A DNA stretch of 64,000 bases from Crocinitomicaceae bacterium (GTDB taxonomy: Bacteria > Bacteroidota > Bacteroidia > Flavobacteriales_D > Crocinitomicaceae), in contig JAMLHA010000006.1 in assembly GCA_023957475.1 (NCBI GenBank), positions 1 through 64,000 of the forward strand, given 5' to 3'. The notes beneath the pieces were generated by a model that saw only the letters and a list, made by a program, of their open reading frames with translations, ran no database searches and was not told where the DNA came from. The position numbers and the translations under genes are program-made. Positions within the stretch are counted from its first letter, which is position 1, and each line of letters opens with the position of its first letter. Below, piece by piece: positions 19,201-28,395 of this stretch.

Positions 19201-20374
19201 ATCAGGTGTTATTCCATCAACAACGGATAAGTCAAAAATTATGGATCGTGTTAACTTTAGAATTGATTCTAGAGCAATTACTCGTGAAGAAATAATGATG
19301 ATGGATATTCTTGCTAATAATGAATGGAAAAGAGGTATTTATTTTTCTAGCCCTTATGGTAGTAAACTTTCCAAAGCTTTGTTGAATGCTGGTGCGTTGA
19401 AACAAACTGGATCAACGTATGAAGTGAATCCTATCAAACAAGATCATCCAATTGATGTGGAAGAAATGTATGAAAGTTTGATGACTAAACAGCATTTTGG
19501 CGATATGAGAAACCCTAAAGTGTTGACAGATTACTATGCACGTCGTCACGTAATTCAATACAGAAGTCAGTTTGCTTCTTTGGTGAAGTATTATTTGAAT
19601 AGAAATGAGAATGTTAAACGAGCTCAATCTTATCCAGAAGAATATTTACAAATGTTGAGCAATCAACCAGGAAATGAAGATGCAAAAGAGATGTTGAATT
19701 TGCATAAAAATGGCGAACAAATTATTGCAGAAAACAACAAACACATAAGTGCTTTATTGAACCGTTGTCAAGAAGTGATGCCAATTGAGATTGTATTGGA
19801 TGCCGGTGAACCAAATCCAGTAAGCTCATTCAAATACCAAGGTTCTGATTACCCAAGATATTCTGACGGAATTGTTGTTGATTTTGTACAGTTCTATTAC
19901 GATGCTGGTGACAAGCAACAAGCTGAAAAATTAGGTGCTGAATTGGAAAAACAATACAGACAGGCTATTGAGTACTTCTTTAATAGTCCTGCTCACATTG
20001 TGCTTTCCACATTTAATCAAGCACATTTGTTTAGTTCATTAGATGCTTATTTCCAATTGTATGCAGCTTCTAATGCTGTAAGTGGAAATCCTTCTGGTGA
20101 ATTAGCAAAACAAACGAAAAAATATGTGGATGAATTGCTTAAATCCAAATTTGCAACGATGTATAAAAACATTGAATCGGATATTGCTGATGCAGGTGAT
20201 GGTGTGAAAAGTAGAAGAGCAGTTGATTTGTTGTCGTTGAAAGATTACATTGAGGCATTAACTGATAATTTTGGATTGGGAGCTGGCGAAGCAATCTCTA
20301 TAAATCCAGCAGATGTTGATTTTAATCAATTGATTGAAGAGCAGAATAAAAAAGACTCTGTTGTTCAACCATAA
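16235..20374 (+). CDS. DUF2723 family large membrane protein (probable protein O-glycosylation or lipid-linked glycosyl transfer)
   Basis: 1379 residues. The N-terminal DUF2723 block is unmistakable: TVYLSTIE-like start, VSLWDCGEYIMAAFKLEVGH, then PPGAPLFMLLGRLFTFF (about 30-66), with the Asp-Glu pair that resembles the catalytic acid loop of membrane GT-C glycosyltransferases. About a dozen helices extend to roughly residue 700, with a soluble insert near 330-520, followed by a long soluble C-terminal half with TPR-like helices. In Bacteroidota this family is nearly universal and has been tied to glycan transfer; the precise reaction is not visible here. A polysaccharide deacetylase gene starts 12 bp downstream, so they are probably one operon. 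Confidence 0.82.
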   Translation: MNYRKLNVLTGWLVFLIATVVYLSTIESTVSLWDCGEYIMAAFKLEVGHPPGAPLFMLLGRLFTFFVGDLTNVAVWINRMSALSSSFTILFMFWSITLLVKKMVLERKNELSTGDIIAIMGSGIVGSLAYTFSDTFWFSAVEGEVYAMSSLFTAIVFWAILKWDEEMALLQGGKLSIEVAPNRWLLFILFMIGLAIGVHLLGILLVPAIGYVIYFRLWKEVKPKTFILVGILSVVVLGVIQEGVIPGTISLASFFELKFRNSIGLPFNTGTIFFFALLFGGLIYGIRYARKNGKTVLYNSLFALAFLFIGYGSFAVIVIRSNADTPMDQNNPENLVNLRSYLKRDQYGAAPLLTGPYWNSKEAGGRFDSDGGWDPYADRSEWKDRDAIYQRRFIAKKNDQDLKTFLNKEDAEKFAKENGAEVKELFYEINQDSRLKSEPVYSQSTIFPRMYSPDEPRKVDGYKYWSGYDASRRDGEMGKDNLPLPTFGENLRYFFSYQVNWMYFRYFMWNFAGRQNDIQGDGGQMAGNWKSGINFVDAPRLGDQSMAPYYTTNNKGNNSLFFIPLIMGLIGLIFHAYRSPKDAFVVFMGFLLTGVAILVYLNQKVYEPRERDYAYAGSFYFFAIWIGFGVYALYHAFTSFKKEHFKKAGIIALVGLVVFFIFDLGGEAANPNTKAWLVISLVALFLLGIMNAIGKILKNESAGAILATILGLTAPIIMGAQEWDDHDRSGKTTAHDVAYNYMSSVSPNGIIFTNGDNDTFPLWYIQEVEGFRSDVRVCNLSLMQTDWYTEQMMRKSYESDPLPIKFTRDQILMYTGGTDQIQFVSLMDLYFSNTASQETLKRIIEMRLKNNKDAAINAVNGFISSMSMVIGSLEVSQPAAMQRVNQLKGFIAQPVKTDDLVNDIHNRYTAMREIFGALQNRTITANETAIQGVQSGLQQLDKGWESMDLLDVMNFVRDDSNMLTTQGSSIRFFPTNSFTLVVNKENVLKSGVIPSTTDKSKIMDRVNFRIDSRAITREEIMMMDILANNEWKRGIYFSSPYGSKLSKALLNAGALKQTGSTYEVNPIKQDHPIDVEEMYESLMTKQHFGDMRNPKVLTDYYARRHVIQYRSQFASLVKYYLNRNENVKRAQSYPEEYLQMLSNQPGNEDAKEMLNLHKNGEQIIAENNKHISALLNRCQEVMPIEIVLDAGEPNPVSSFKYQGSDYPRYSDGIVVDFVQFYYDAGDKQQAEKLGAELEKQYRQAIEYFFNSPAHIVLSTFNQAHLFSSLDAYFQLYAASNAVSGNPSGELAKQTKKYVDELLKSKFATMYKNIESDIADAGDGVKSRRAVDLLSLKDYIEALTDNFGLGAGEAISINPADVDFNQLIEEQNKKDSVVQP

Positions 20375-20386
20375 ATAAAAAATTAA

Positions 20387-20989
20387 ATGTTTAGATCCCC
20401 CACTGTTCTTAGAAGGATATTTCCTTTGAGGATTTGGGGGATTTCTGTATCCGATCAATCTCTTTTTCTTACGTTTGATGACGGACCCAACCCAGAAATT
20501 ACACCTTGGGTGCTTGAATTTTTAGAAAGAGAGGGAATAAAAGCCACTTTTTTCTGTGTAGGAGAAAATGTTCAAAAACACCCCGAAATTTACCAGCAAA
20601 TTCTTTCTTTTGGACATCGAGTTGGAAATCACACAATGAAGCATTTAAACGGCATGAAAACACCAAAAAATGACTATTTAGCGTCCATTTCAGAAACCGA
20701 GCAATACATACAATCCAATTTATTTCGTCCGCCTTATGGAAGGTTGCGAAAAACAATGGATGCAACATTGCGTCAACGTTTTCAAATTGTCATGTGGTCA
20801 TGGTTGTCAAAAGACTATGACAATACTATTGAAATTAGTAAAATCATCAAGGCTTCAAACCGTATCAAAGCTGGAGATATTCTTGTTTTTCACGACAACG
20901 TCAAGACAAAAGACCGTTTAAAAGAACTTTTACCCCCAATCATCAAAAATTTGAAAGAAAAAGGGTTTGCTTTTCGGTTGATAGAGTAA
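20387..20989 (+). CDS. Polysaccharide deacetylase (NodB/CE4 domain)
   Basis: 200 residues, a minimal CE4 fold. The five CE4 motifs can be followed: TFDDGPNPE with catalytic/metal Asp31-Asp32, GNHTMKH with metal ligands His82 and His86, RPPYGRLRK, the SWLSKDYDN segment, and LVFHDN near the end. It would remove N- or O-acetyl groups from a glycan. No signal peptide or membrane helix is obvious, so either the substrate is on the cytoplasmic side or the N-terminal 20 residues act in an unrecognised way. Coupled to the DUF2723 gene by a 12-bp gap. Confidence 0.9.
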   Translation: MFRSPTVLRRIFPLRIWGISVSDQSLFLTFDDGPNPEITPWVLEFLEREGIKATFFCVGENVQKHPEIYQQILSFGHRVGNHTMKHLNGMKTPKNDYLASISETEQYIQSNLFRPPYGRLRKTMDATLRQRFQIVMWSWLSKDYDNTIEISKIIKASNRIKAGDILVFHDNVKTKDRLKELLPPIIKNLKEKGFAFRLIE

Positions 20990-20994
20990 TTTAT

Positions 20995-21789
20995 TTACTT
21001 TTTTCTCTCAACAATTGCTACATCGATTAAAATTTGCATCAAATAGCCTTGATTGTCCATGTGTTTTTCAAATTGAACTTGCAATTCTTTTCCAATGGCT
21101 TTTTGGCCTTCACTTCTTAAAAATTTGAGCGTAGCATCTTCTTTTTGTATGGAAAGTGCAGAAGTAAAACCATCGTTTTCAACGTTTTCTCCAACGATTA
21201 AAAAGTGATAAGGCCCGCTATCTACAAAGCCTTGAAAAGTTGTCTTAAATTGTCCTTGTTGTTTTAATACATTAAACGCTTCTTCGGAACTATGAGAAAC
21301 AGGATCAATCTTTCTAAATTCCTCATTGGCAATGTATTCCTCAAAGTCGGAAATACGTTCTTTTGATTGTTTTACTTTTCCGTCAGGTGAATAGAATGTA
21401 ATTTCTTCTGAGAAATAAGCAGTATTTCCTTTTAATTTTTCACTGAGTTTTTTGGAGGCAAACAACACATCGTTTTGGTAATAGAAAGATGTTCTGGAAT
21501 TTAATTTTGTTTTCCCATCCAGTTTTTCTTCTTCTACCTTTGCAATGTGCTCTTCATCGTATAAATGAGCTACCACACTGATGTTTGTCCCATCTTCTTT
21601 TGAATACTCTAAACTTTCAACTCGATTGAAAGTTTCTAATTTTTGATCAATATCTTCAATTAAGCCATCTTCGGAACTTGCGGCTATTGATGGCGCTTTT
21701 TGTTCCTCAGAATCTGTCAGTTCTGCATTTTTATTACCACACGAAAAAGTAATGAATGAAAGCAAGATTAATACAATTAAATTTTTCAT
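20995..21789 (-). CDS. Putative lipoprotein of unknown function
   Basis: 264 residues from the ATG at 21789, chosen because it opens a lipoprotein signal (MKNLIVLILLSFITFSCGNK, lipobox Cys18); the frame extends 17 codons further upstream without sense as a signal. The mature part is acidic, with a Ser/Glu-rich linker followed by mixed alpha/beta sequence and an ...IQKEDATLKFLRSEGQKAIG stretch. I do not recognise a domain. Convergent with the deacetylase gene (5 bp gap). Confidence 0.7.
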   Translation of the reverse strand: MKNLIVLILLSFITFSCGNKNAELTDSEEQKAPSIAASSEDGLIEDIDQKLETFNRVESLEYSKEDGTNISVVAHLYDEEHIAKVEEEKLDGKTKLNSRTSFYYQNDVLFASKKLSEKLKGNTAYFSEEITFYSPDGKVKQSKERISDFEEYIANEEFRKIDPVSHSSEEAFNVLKQQGQFKTTFQGFVDSGPYHFLIVGENVENDGFTSALSIQKEDATLKFLRSEGQKAIGKELQVQFEKHMDNQGYLMQILIDVAIVERKK

Positions 21790-21821
21790 ATTCTTAGCTG
21801 ATTTAAGTTCAAAGATAATTA

Positions 21822-21862
21822 AAAAACGAAAAGGTAGCATACTTTATTGTACACTACCTTTT
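21822..21862 (-). terminator. Terminator after the beta-oxidation gene
   Basis: AAAAGGTAG (21829-21837) pairs with CTACCTTTT (21854-21862); on the minus strand it is followed by six T (the A run at 21822-21827). Confidence 0.6.
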
Positions 21863-21888
21863 GTGGAGATTTATAAATATTAAATAGA

Positions 21889-24294
21889 CTAATTTCTTAG
21901 TATTTTTCCAAACTTAACTAGACTTTGTAAACGCTCTAGTGTTTTTGGTTCAGCACAAAGCTCTAAGAACGCTTTTCTTTCCAAATCTAAGAGGTACTGC
22001 TCTGATACAACGGTGTTTTCAGATAAGTCACCTCCACAAAGTACAAATCCTAATTTTTCTGAAATTAATTTATCGTGTTCTGAAATGTAATTTCCAGAAG
22101 TCATAGAGTTGGCACCAACATAAACGATACCCAATCCCTCTTGACCAATGACGGTAATGTTTTTTTCTCTTTTTGGTGCGATGTATCCTTTGTTAGCCAT
22201 TTCTAAAGCAGCTTGTTTTGCTCTGGTTAATTGATGACTTCTACTAACAACTACTTCATCTATTCCTTCACGCAAATAACCCAATTCAAATGCTTCGTAA
22301 GCAGATGTGGCTACTTTTGCTTGACCAATTGTTAAGAAGCGATCTCTAAAACGATTGATTTTGATATCGCCTTGCTTCATATCGTCAGAAAAACGTTTTG
22401 CAAACTCTTTAGAGCCTCCACCACCAGGTATTAAACCGACACCAAACTCTACCAATCCCATGTATAGCTCAGCGTGAGCAACAACTTTGTCAGAGTGCAT
22501 AGATAATTCGCAACCACCACCAAGCGCCATGTTGTGTGGAGCAACAACTACTGGAATATTTGAGTAGCGAACACGCATCATGGTGTCTTGAAAGGCTTTG
22601 ATCGCAAAATTCAACTCATCGTAATCTTGCTCTGCTGCCATCATGAATATCAAGCCAACATTTGCACCAGCTGAAAAGTTTTGACCATTATTTGAAATAA
22701 CCAATCCTTTGTAATTTGCTTCAGTAATGTCAATAGCTTTATTAATTCCCTCGATGACACCACCTCCAATAGTGTTCATTTTAGTGTGGAACTCTAAATT
22801 TAAAATTCCGTCACCTAAATCAACAAGTGTTACATCAGAATTGCCCCAAACTTTTTTCTCTGCTCTCAATGTTTCCAAGTCAACCAGATTTTCTGTTCCT
22901 GGGATCACCTTATAGGATTTACTTACGATGTCGTAATAGAATTTATTACCACCTTCAGATTTGTAAAAAGAAGTGATACCTGCTGCTTTCATATCGGCAA
23001 CCCATTGAGCTGCGTTTTTGTTGTTGGCTGCAATTAATTTTAACCCTTGATCGATACCGATTAAATCCCAAGTTTCAAAAGGTCCCAATTCCCAGCCAAA
23101 ACCAGCTTTGATAGCATCGTCAATTTTGTACAAATCGTCGGCAATTTCTGGGATTCTGTTGCTTACATAAGCAAATAAGCCACCGAACAATTGGTTAAAC
23201 AACTTGCCAGCAGCATCTTGTCCCATAAACAACATTTTAGTGCGTTGTTTTAAGTCCTCGATAGGTTTCACCATATCAAGTGTTGGGAATTTTACTTTCT
23301 CTTGAGATCTGTATTCCAATGTATTTAAATCCAACACTAAAATTTCGCTACTACCATCGTCCTTTTTGACTTTTTTATAGAAACCTTGTCCAGCTTTTGA
23401 ACCAATCCATCCATTTTCTACCATTTTTGTGATGTATGTTGGTAGTTCAAACAATGCTTTTTCTTCATCGTTCGGACAATTGTCTTTTAAACCGTTAGCA
23501 ACGTGAACAAGTGTGTCTAAACCAACAACGTCACACGTTCTAAAAGTCGCAGATTTTGGACGCCCCATTACTGGACCGGTTAACTTATCTACTTGTTCTA
23601 CAGTTAGGCCAGCCTCTTGAATAACATGGAACAACGCCATGATTGAGTAAACACCCACTCTATTAGCAATAAACGCAGGCGTATCTTTACACAATACTGT
23701 TTTCTTACCAAGGAAACGACTACCAAAATCCATTAAGAAATCAACAACTTCTTGATTGGTTTCTTTTGTTGGTATTATTTCCAATAATTGCAAATATCTT
23801 GGCGGGTTAAAGAAGTGTGTTCCAAGGAAATGAGCCTTGAAATCATCGCTTCTACCATCGAGCATCAAATGGATTGGAATTCCAGAAGTATTCGAAGAAA
23901 TGATGGTTCCTTGTTTGCGGAATTGCTCCACTTTTTCAAATACTTGCTTTTTAATATCCAAGCGTTCAATAACGACTTCAATTACCCAATCACAAGTGGC
24001 AATTTCTTTCAAATCATCATCGAAATTTCCAGTTTTGATACGTTGTGCAAATGATTGTAAATAGATTGGAGATGGATTTGATTTCAATGTAGATTGAAGA
24101 GCTTCATTCACAATTCTATTTCTAACAGTCTTATCTTCCAAGGTTAAACCTTTTGCTTTTTCTAAATCATTTAATTCTCTTGGAACAATGTCCAACAAAA
24201 CAACTTCACAGCCAATATTTGCAAAATGACAAGCTATTCTTGAGCCCATCACCCCAGAACCAAGTATGGCAACTTTTCTAATTATTCTGCTCAT
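21889..24294 (-). CDS. Bifunctional 3-hydroxyacyl-CoA dehydrogenase / enoyl-CoA hydratase
   Basis: 801 residues. It performs the second and third steps of fatty-acid beta-oxidation. Domain order is dehydrogenase first: a Rossmann fold with VAILGSGVMGSRIACHFANI (about 8-27), an SSNTSGIPI segment and GTHFFNPPRYLQLLEIIP, then the C-terminal 3HCDH helical domain (about 190-430). The hydratase (crotonase) domain follows at about 480-700 with FSAGANVGLIF and NMALGGGCELSMHSDKVVAH, including a GLIPGGGG loop. This order is the reverse of E. coli FadB. A MarR regulator is 9 bp upstream in the same operon. A thiolase, often next in this operon, is absent here. Confidence 0.93.
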   Translation of the reverse strand: MSRIIRKVAILGSGVMGSRIACHFANIGCEVVLLDIVPRELNDLEKAKGLTLEDKTVRNRIVNEALQSTLKSNPSPIYLQSFAQRIKTGNFDDDLKEIATCDWVIEVVIERLDIKKQVFEKVEQFRKQGTIISSNTSGIPIHLMLDGRSDDFKAHFLGTHFFNPPRYLQLLEIIPTKETNQEVVDFLMDFGSRFLGKKTVLCKDTPAFIANRVGVYSIMALFHVIQEAGLTVEQVDKLTGPVMGRPKSATFRTCDVVGLDTLVHVANGLKDNCPNDEEKALFELPTYITKMVENGWIGSKAGQGFYKKVKKDDGSSEILVLDLNTLEYRSQEKVKFPTLDMVKPIEDLKQRTKMLFMGQDAAGKLFNQLFGGLFAYVSNRIPEIADDLYKIDDAIKAGFGWELGPFETWDLIGIDQGLKLIAANNKNAAQWVADMKAAGITSFYKSEGGNKFYYDIVSKSYKVIPGTENLVDLETLRAEKKVWGNSDVTLVDLGDGILNLEFHTKMNTIGGGVIEGINKAIDITEANYKGLVISNNGQNFSAGANVGLIFMMAAEQDYDELNFAIKAFQDTMMRVRYSNIPVVVAPHNMALGGGCELSMHSDKVVAHAELYMGLVEFGVGLIPGGGGSKEFAKRFSDDMKQGDIKINRFRDRFLTIGQAKVATSAYEAFELGYLREGIDEVVVSRSHQLTRAKQAALEMANKGYIAPKREKNITVIGQEGLGIVYVGANSMTSGNYISEHDKLISEKLGFVLCGGDLSENTVVSEQYLLDLERKAFLELCAEPKTLERLQSLVKFGKILRN

Positions 24295-24303
24295 TATCTT
24301 TAA

Positions 24304-24753
24304 TTATTTAATTTTTACTTCGTTTAATTCACTATCTATTATTTCATCTATCTTTTGAATGGCTTCAAAAAAGACTTTCAATTTTGATGGAGCAATGTTT
24401 TCCACTACTTTATTATTAAAGTCAATTAAGAAGTTGCGGACTTCCCTTCGTCTATCAACACCAGTATCAGTTAAAAAAATCAATACTTTTCTTTTATCGT
24501 TTCCCTCTCCTTTTCTTCTTATTAAGCCTTTGTCTTCCATTGTTTTTAAGGTTCGAGATAGGGAGGTCGCTTTCATTCCCATTCTTGGACCCAATTGCGT
24601 ACTTGGAGTACCTTCTTTGTCAATGTTCATCAAAATAAATCCAATAGACATGGTCATTCCATGTTCGATTGCTTTTTGGTTGTACATTCTCGATAATTTA
24701 AACCAAGCAGAACGGATAGAAGAATCTATTATTAATTGAAGATTGTCTGACAT
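24304..24753 (-). CDS. MarR family transcriptional regulator
   Basis: 149 residues, normal MarR length. The winged-helix core spans about 45-110, with TPSTQLGPRMGMKATSLSRT as helix-turn-helix and GLIRRKGEGNDKRKVLIFLT as the wing. It begins the operon that contains the beta-oxidation enzyme 9 bp downstream, so it most likely senses an acyl-CoA or related aromatic/lipid signal and represses the operon (inference from context). An imperfect -7 box (TAGCATTG on the minus strand) precedes it. Confidence 0.88.
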   Translation of the reverse strand: MSDNLQLIIDSSIRSAWFKLSRMYNQKAIEHGMTMSIGFILMNIDKEGTPSTQLGPRMGMKATSLSRTLKTMEDKGLIRRKGEGNDKRKVLIFLTDTGVDRRREVRNFLIDFNNKVVENIAPSKLKVFFEAIQKIDEIIDSELNEVKIK

Positions 24754-24856
24754 TGAAATGTTATTTACAATGCTAAAATTAATAAAATATTTTATGCGAG
24801 CATAATATTTTTAGAAAAATTATGAGTTCAGAACACTCAAAATCCAATTTTGTGTA

Positions 24857-27163
24857 CTATCGAATGGCTCTTGCATTAAACAAAACATAACCAAAACTTA
24901 ATTGGAACGCATAAGGCTGTGTTTGTTTTGGAAAGTAATTAAATGTTGCACGAAGTGGCCCAATAGGTGAATGGTAAATAATTGAAGCAGAAGCAACAAA
25001 TGATTCACCTTTAAAAGGCTTGGCATATCCAAATGTACCATCATCGTTCCGAATAATTGATCGAAATGGTTGGTAGTAATAACCATCAGCACGAATATCT
25101 ACAACTTTTCGTATTGTAAAAACCAAATTTAGTCCAGCACCTACGTATTGTGGACTCCTAAATTCAGGCATAAAATACGTAGCCATATCTGGTAGAGGTG
25201 TATAAGCCGTCATTGCCAATACTGAAGCTGTATAATTAGAGAATAACGATTGCGAATTAAATACGGCATTTCCATGTATTCCTAAGTGAAAAAACTTCAT
25301 ACTAACGGGAAATGATTGAAATTCTGCAGCAATATTAATCCACGAGTGGTATTTGTAATTATCAAAAAACAATGGAGCAGTTGTTCCAGAACGAGAGTGT
25401 TCACGACCATATACATACCTTATCTTTAAGGCAGCAAAATGGCCAGAAGTGGCAAATTGCTTACGATTTAATGTGTTTTGCACCAATTCCCAGCTACCTG
25501 TAGCCCCTTGAAACTGCGTAAAATCAGTGGTGTCTGCATTGGTAAAATTTTGGTCTTGATAATACCGGTCTTCCAATAAAAAATACCGACCTTCTAATGT
25601 GCTCTTGATGGAGTTCCAAATGGGCTGTTTAAAATCCAACCCTGTAAACATCTCGTTTTGCACCAAAAATGATGGTCGCTCCGGAGCAAAGAACGTAGCA
25701 AAACTTCTAAAATAATCAAACTTGTTTAAGATGAAATACCCTGAAATGTTTACGGGATAGGTAGATGGGATATCCATTCCTAATTCCGTTTTCACTGAGG
25801 TATAAAATTTTCCAAAATAGGTATTGGCATAAACATTGGCAGCAACTTTACCTATGTGACTATAGGAAACACCGATAAAACCAGTGTTTACAGCTCGTGT
25901 AGAAAAATGCCCACCTACTTCAAAATTAAAATCCTTTGCTTTGTTTATCGTTAAATCTAAGTTGTAGGTGCTGTCATTATTTAATGTGAGGGTGGGAAAC
26001 ATGAAACCAATTTGAGGTGTTGCTCGCAAACGAAAATACCTTCTTTCAAATGTTTTTGAATTAACGATTTCATTTTTACGTCTAATCATTGAGTTTTTTG
26101 CAAAGCTAAGGGGTTTGTTTTTTCTAAAATTTGTTGAAACGCTTCTAATCTGAATAGGTAGAATTCGATTTCTAAATACATCCCTTCGCTGTTGCACTTC
26201 CTCTTTGGATATTCTTCTATCAATTTGACTAAGAATTGAATCAACATAAGGCAATGCTTGTCGATAACCTTCATCAATGATTTCTGCTGCATCCTTAAAA
26301 TCAAATGTCGTGGCATTAATTTTGGGTTCAAACATGATGCCATGATCGCATGGAATAGTAAAGTTGGAGTAATAAACCAACATATTTGTTAGCTGGCTTA
26401 CAATGTTGTTCTTTTTAGGTTTGGGTGCGTTGTACGAGACATTACTTCCAATTATATAGTCTGGATTAAAATCGTTGTACATCACATCGGCAGGGAAGTT
26501 GTTGTATAAGCCACCATCAAATAAGAGGATTTTATCAATCTCAATAGCTTCAAAGTAAAAAGGATAGGTCATGGATGCCCGAACTGCTTGATTGAGTTTT
26601 CCCGAACTAAATACAACCGATTTTTTATTAGCAATGTCAGAAGCTACACAACGATATGGGATAAACAAATTATTAAAATCTTCTCCTGCAATTGCTCCAG
26701 CAGGTGCATAAAGTTTAGTGAGTGTATAGTCCACATAAGCAGAAGAACGATAGTGGGTTGGAATTGATGTTAAAATAGTGCTGTCAATTGCAATTCCAAA
26801 TTTAAACATGGAAGCATTGTCATCAGGCTCTCGAAACGTAAAACGTTGATGTGACTCAATTTGACCAGTTGCCATTTTTAAAAAAGCTTCTGATTTTGCA
26901 AATTCTTCTATTTCTTCAGGGCTATATCCTGCTGCATACATTCCTCCAACCAATGCACCAGCAGACGTTCCAGTAATGTAATCAATTGGTACACCTTTTT
27001 CTTCAAGTGCTTTTAATAAACCAATATGTGCCAATCCAGTAGCGCCACCACCACTCAAAACAATGCCTATTTTCTCTTGTCCAAACATAAAAAATGAATG
27101 GAAAAACACAACAATTGCAAAAAGATAATGGTTTATTGCTCTCAATTTGTTTCTTTTGTACAA
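24857..27163 (-). CDS. Patatin-like phospholipase fused to a BamA/Omp85-like outer-membrane barrel
   Basis: About 768 residues. Signal-anchor-like N-terminus, then a patatin domain (about 30-260): the oxyanion loop LSGGGATGLAHIGLLKALEE, nucleophile Ser in GTSAGALVGGMYAAG, and catalytic Asp in LLFDGGLYNNFP. After a linker with a short POTRA-like portion (about 330-380), the C-terminal half is a beta-barrel ending in an aromatic strand. This resembles PlpD-type secreted lipases. The start is uncertain: 27163 is a TTG, with another TTG at 27145 that gives a cleaner signal peptide; two CAAATTTA boxes (minus-strand TAAATTTG) at 27161-27168 and 27172-27179 suggest a very short leader. Divergent from the RNA methyltransferase gene. 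Confidence 0.85.
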   Translation of the reverse strand: MYKRNKLRAINHYLFAIVVFFHSFFMFGQEKIGIVLSGGGATGLAHIGLLKALEEKGVPIDYITGTSAGALVGGMYAAGYSPEEIEEFAKSEAFLKMATGQIESHQRFTFREPDDNASMFKFGIAIDSTILTSIPTHYRSSAYVDYTLTKLYAPAGAIAGEDFNNLFIPYRCVASDIANKKSVVFSSGKLNQAVRASMTYPFYFEAIEIDKILLFDGGLYNNFPADVMYNDFNPDYIIGSNVSYNAPKPKKNNIVSQLTNMLVYYSNFTIPCDHGIMFEPKINATTFDFKDAAEIIDEGYRQALPYVDSILSQIDRRISKEEVQQRRDVFRNRILPIQIRSVSTNFRKNKPLSFAKNSMIRRKNEIVNSKTFERRYFRLRATPQIGFMFPTLTLNNDSTYNLDLTINKAKDFNFEVGGHFSTRAVNTGFIGVSYSHIGKVAANVYANTYFGKFYTSVKTELGMDIPSTYPVNISGYFILNKFDYFRSFATFFAPERPSFLVQNEMFTGLDFKQPIWNSIKSTLEGRYFLLEDRYYQDQNFTNADTTDFTQFQGATGSWELVQNTLNRKQFATSGHFAALKIRYVYGREHSRSGTTAPLFFDNYKYHSWINIAAEFQSFPVSMKFFHLGIHGNAVFNSQSLFSNYTASVLAMTAYTPLPDMATYFMPEFRSPQYVGAGLNLVFTIRKVVDIRADGYYYQPFRSIIRNDDGTFGYAKPFKGESFVASASIIYHSPIGPLRATFNYFPKQTQPYAFQLSFGYVLFNARAIR

Positions 27164-27191
27164 ATTTAATACAAATTTAAATTAAAAAGCT

Positions 27192-28376
27192 GTGAAAAAG
27201 TATAGCCAACCTTCAAAATCAGATGATAACTTATTAATTACCATAAAAACATTGTATGGATTAGAGGATGTTTTAAAGGAAGAGCTAGAGGAGTTGGGTT
27301 TTTTTAATATTAAGTTATTAAACCGTGCGGTTCAGTTGGAAGCAACATGGAAAGATGTTTATTTTCTTAATTTACACCTACGCTGTGCACTTGCTATCTT
27401 AGTTGAGATTGCATTTTTTAGAATTAGAGACGAGCAAGATTTATACAAACAAGCTAAAAAAATTGATTGGACGCAGTTTTTTAGTGAAGATAAAACATTT
27501 GCAGTGAAAGGTGTTGTCATGTCGCACGTATTTAGACACACTAAATTCCCTTTATTGTTGTTGAAAGATGCTATTGTTGACGTATTTCGTGATAAAACAG
27601 GTAAGCGCCCTGATGTGAATCTTAAAAAACCTCAGGTTTTGATAGATGTTCACATCAATGAAGATAAAGTTACGGTGTCACTTAATTCCAGTGGTTCACC
27701 ATTGTATCAACGTGGATATAGAGACGATGCTGGAGAAGCTCCATTGAATGAAGTGTTGGCTGCTGGTATGATTCGCTTAGCAAAATGGGATAAACAAACG
27801 CCTTTTATTGACCCTTTTTGTGGTTCTGGAACTATCTTAATAGAAGCTGCTCTGTATGCAACAGGAGTTCCATCAATGATTGAACGTCAACATTATGCAT
27901 TTAAGAATTTCTCCAACTTTGATGCTAATGTTTGGGAAAAAATGTACCAAGATGCTGTTGATTTATCTAAATCTATCAAAAAATTGCCAGTTGAGATTTT
28001 AGGTTCAGATATCAGTGCTGAAATGATGCTGAAAGCGAAGCGTAATTTGAGAAGATTGAGTATTGGTCGTTTTGTTGATGTTAAAACTTGTTCTTTTGAA
28101 GAACATAAAAATTTACCTTTTGAAAAAGGAATCATGGTGACCAATCCGCCTTATGGTGAACGAATCGGTGAAGATATTCCTGAATTGTATTCAAAAATTG
28201 GTGATTGGATGAAAACAGAATTACAAGGTTTTGATTGTTGGATTATTTCTTCAAATGAAGGAGCAATGAAAACGGTTGGTTTACGCCCTAATGCAAAGAT
28301 AAAATTGTTTAATGGTAGCTTGGAATGTAGTTTTCGTAAATACAGTATTTATGCAGGCTCCAAACGAGATCAATAG
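27192..28376 (+). CDS. THUMP-domain class I SAM-dependent RNA methyltransferase (RlmL/RlmKL-N type)
   Basis: 394 residues. N-terminal THUMP RNA-binding domain (about 15-165, starting at LYGLEDVLKEELEELGF) and a C-terminal methyltransferase domain with the SAM-binding motif FIDPFCGSGTILIEAA (about 200) and the catalytic NPPYGERIG motif (about 316), which methylates an exocyclic base amine. The best-known relatives methylate 23S rRNA G2445 at N2. GTG start at 27192 has no ATG alternative near it. Only 29 bp separates it from the divergent patatin gene, so the two share promoter space. A glycosyltransferase gene follows 19 bp downstream. Confidence 0.9.
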   Translation: MKKYSQPSKSDDNLLITIKTLYGLEDVLKEELEELGFFNIKLLNRAVQLEATWKDVYFLNLHLRCALAILVEIAFFRIRDEQDLYKQAKKIDWTQFFSEDKTFAVKGVVMSHVFRHTKFPLLLLKDAIVDVFRDKTGKRPDVNLKKPQVLIDVHINEDKVTVSLNSSGSPLYQRGYRDDAGEAPLNEVLAAGMIRLAKWDKQTPFIDPFCGSGTILIEAALYATGVPSMIERQHYAFKNFSNFDANVWEKMYQDAVDLSKSIKKLPVEILGSDISAEMMLKAKRNLRRLSIGRFVDVKTCSFEEHKNLPFEKGIMVTNPPYGERIGEDIPELYSKIGDWMKTELQGFDCWIISSNEGAMKTVGLRPNAKIKLFNGSLECSFRKYSIYAGSKRDQ

Positions 28377-28395
28377 TTGAATAAAGAAGAATAGT

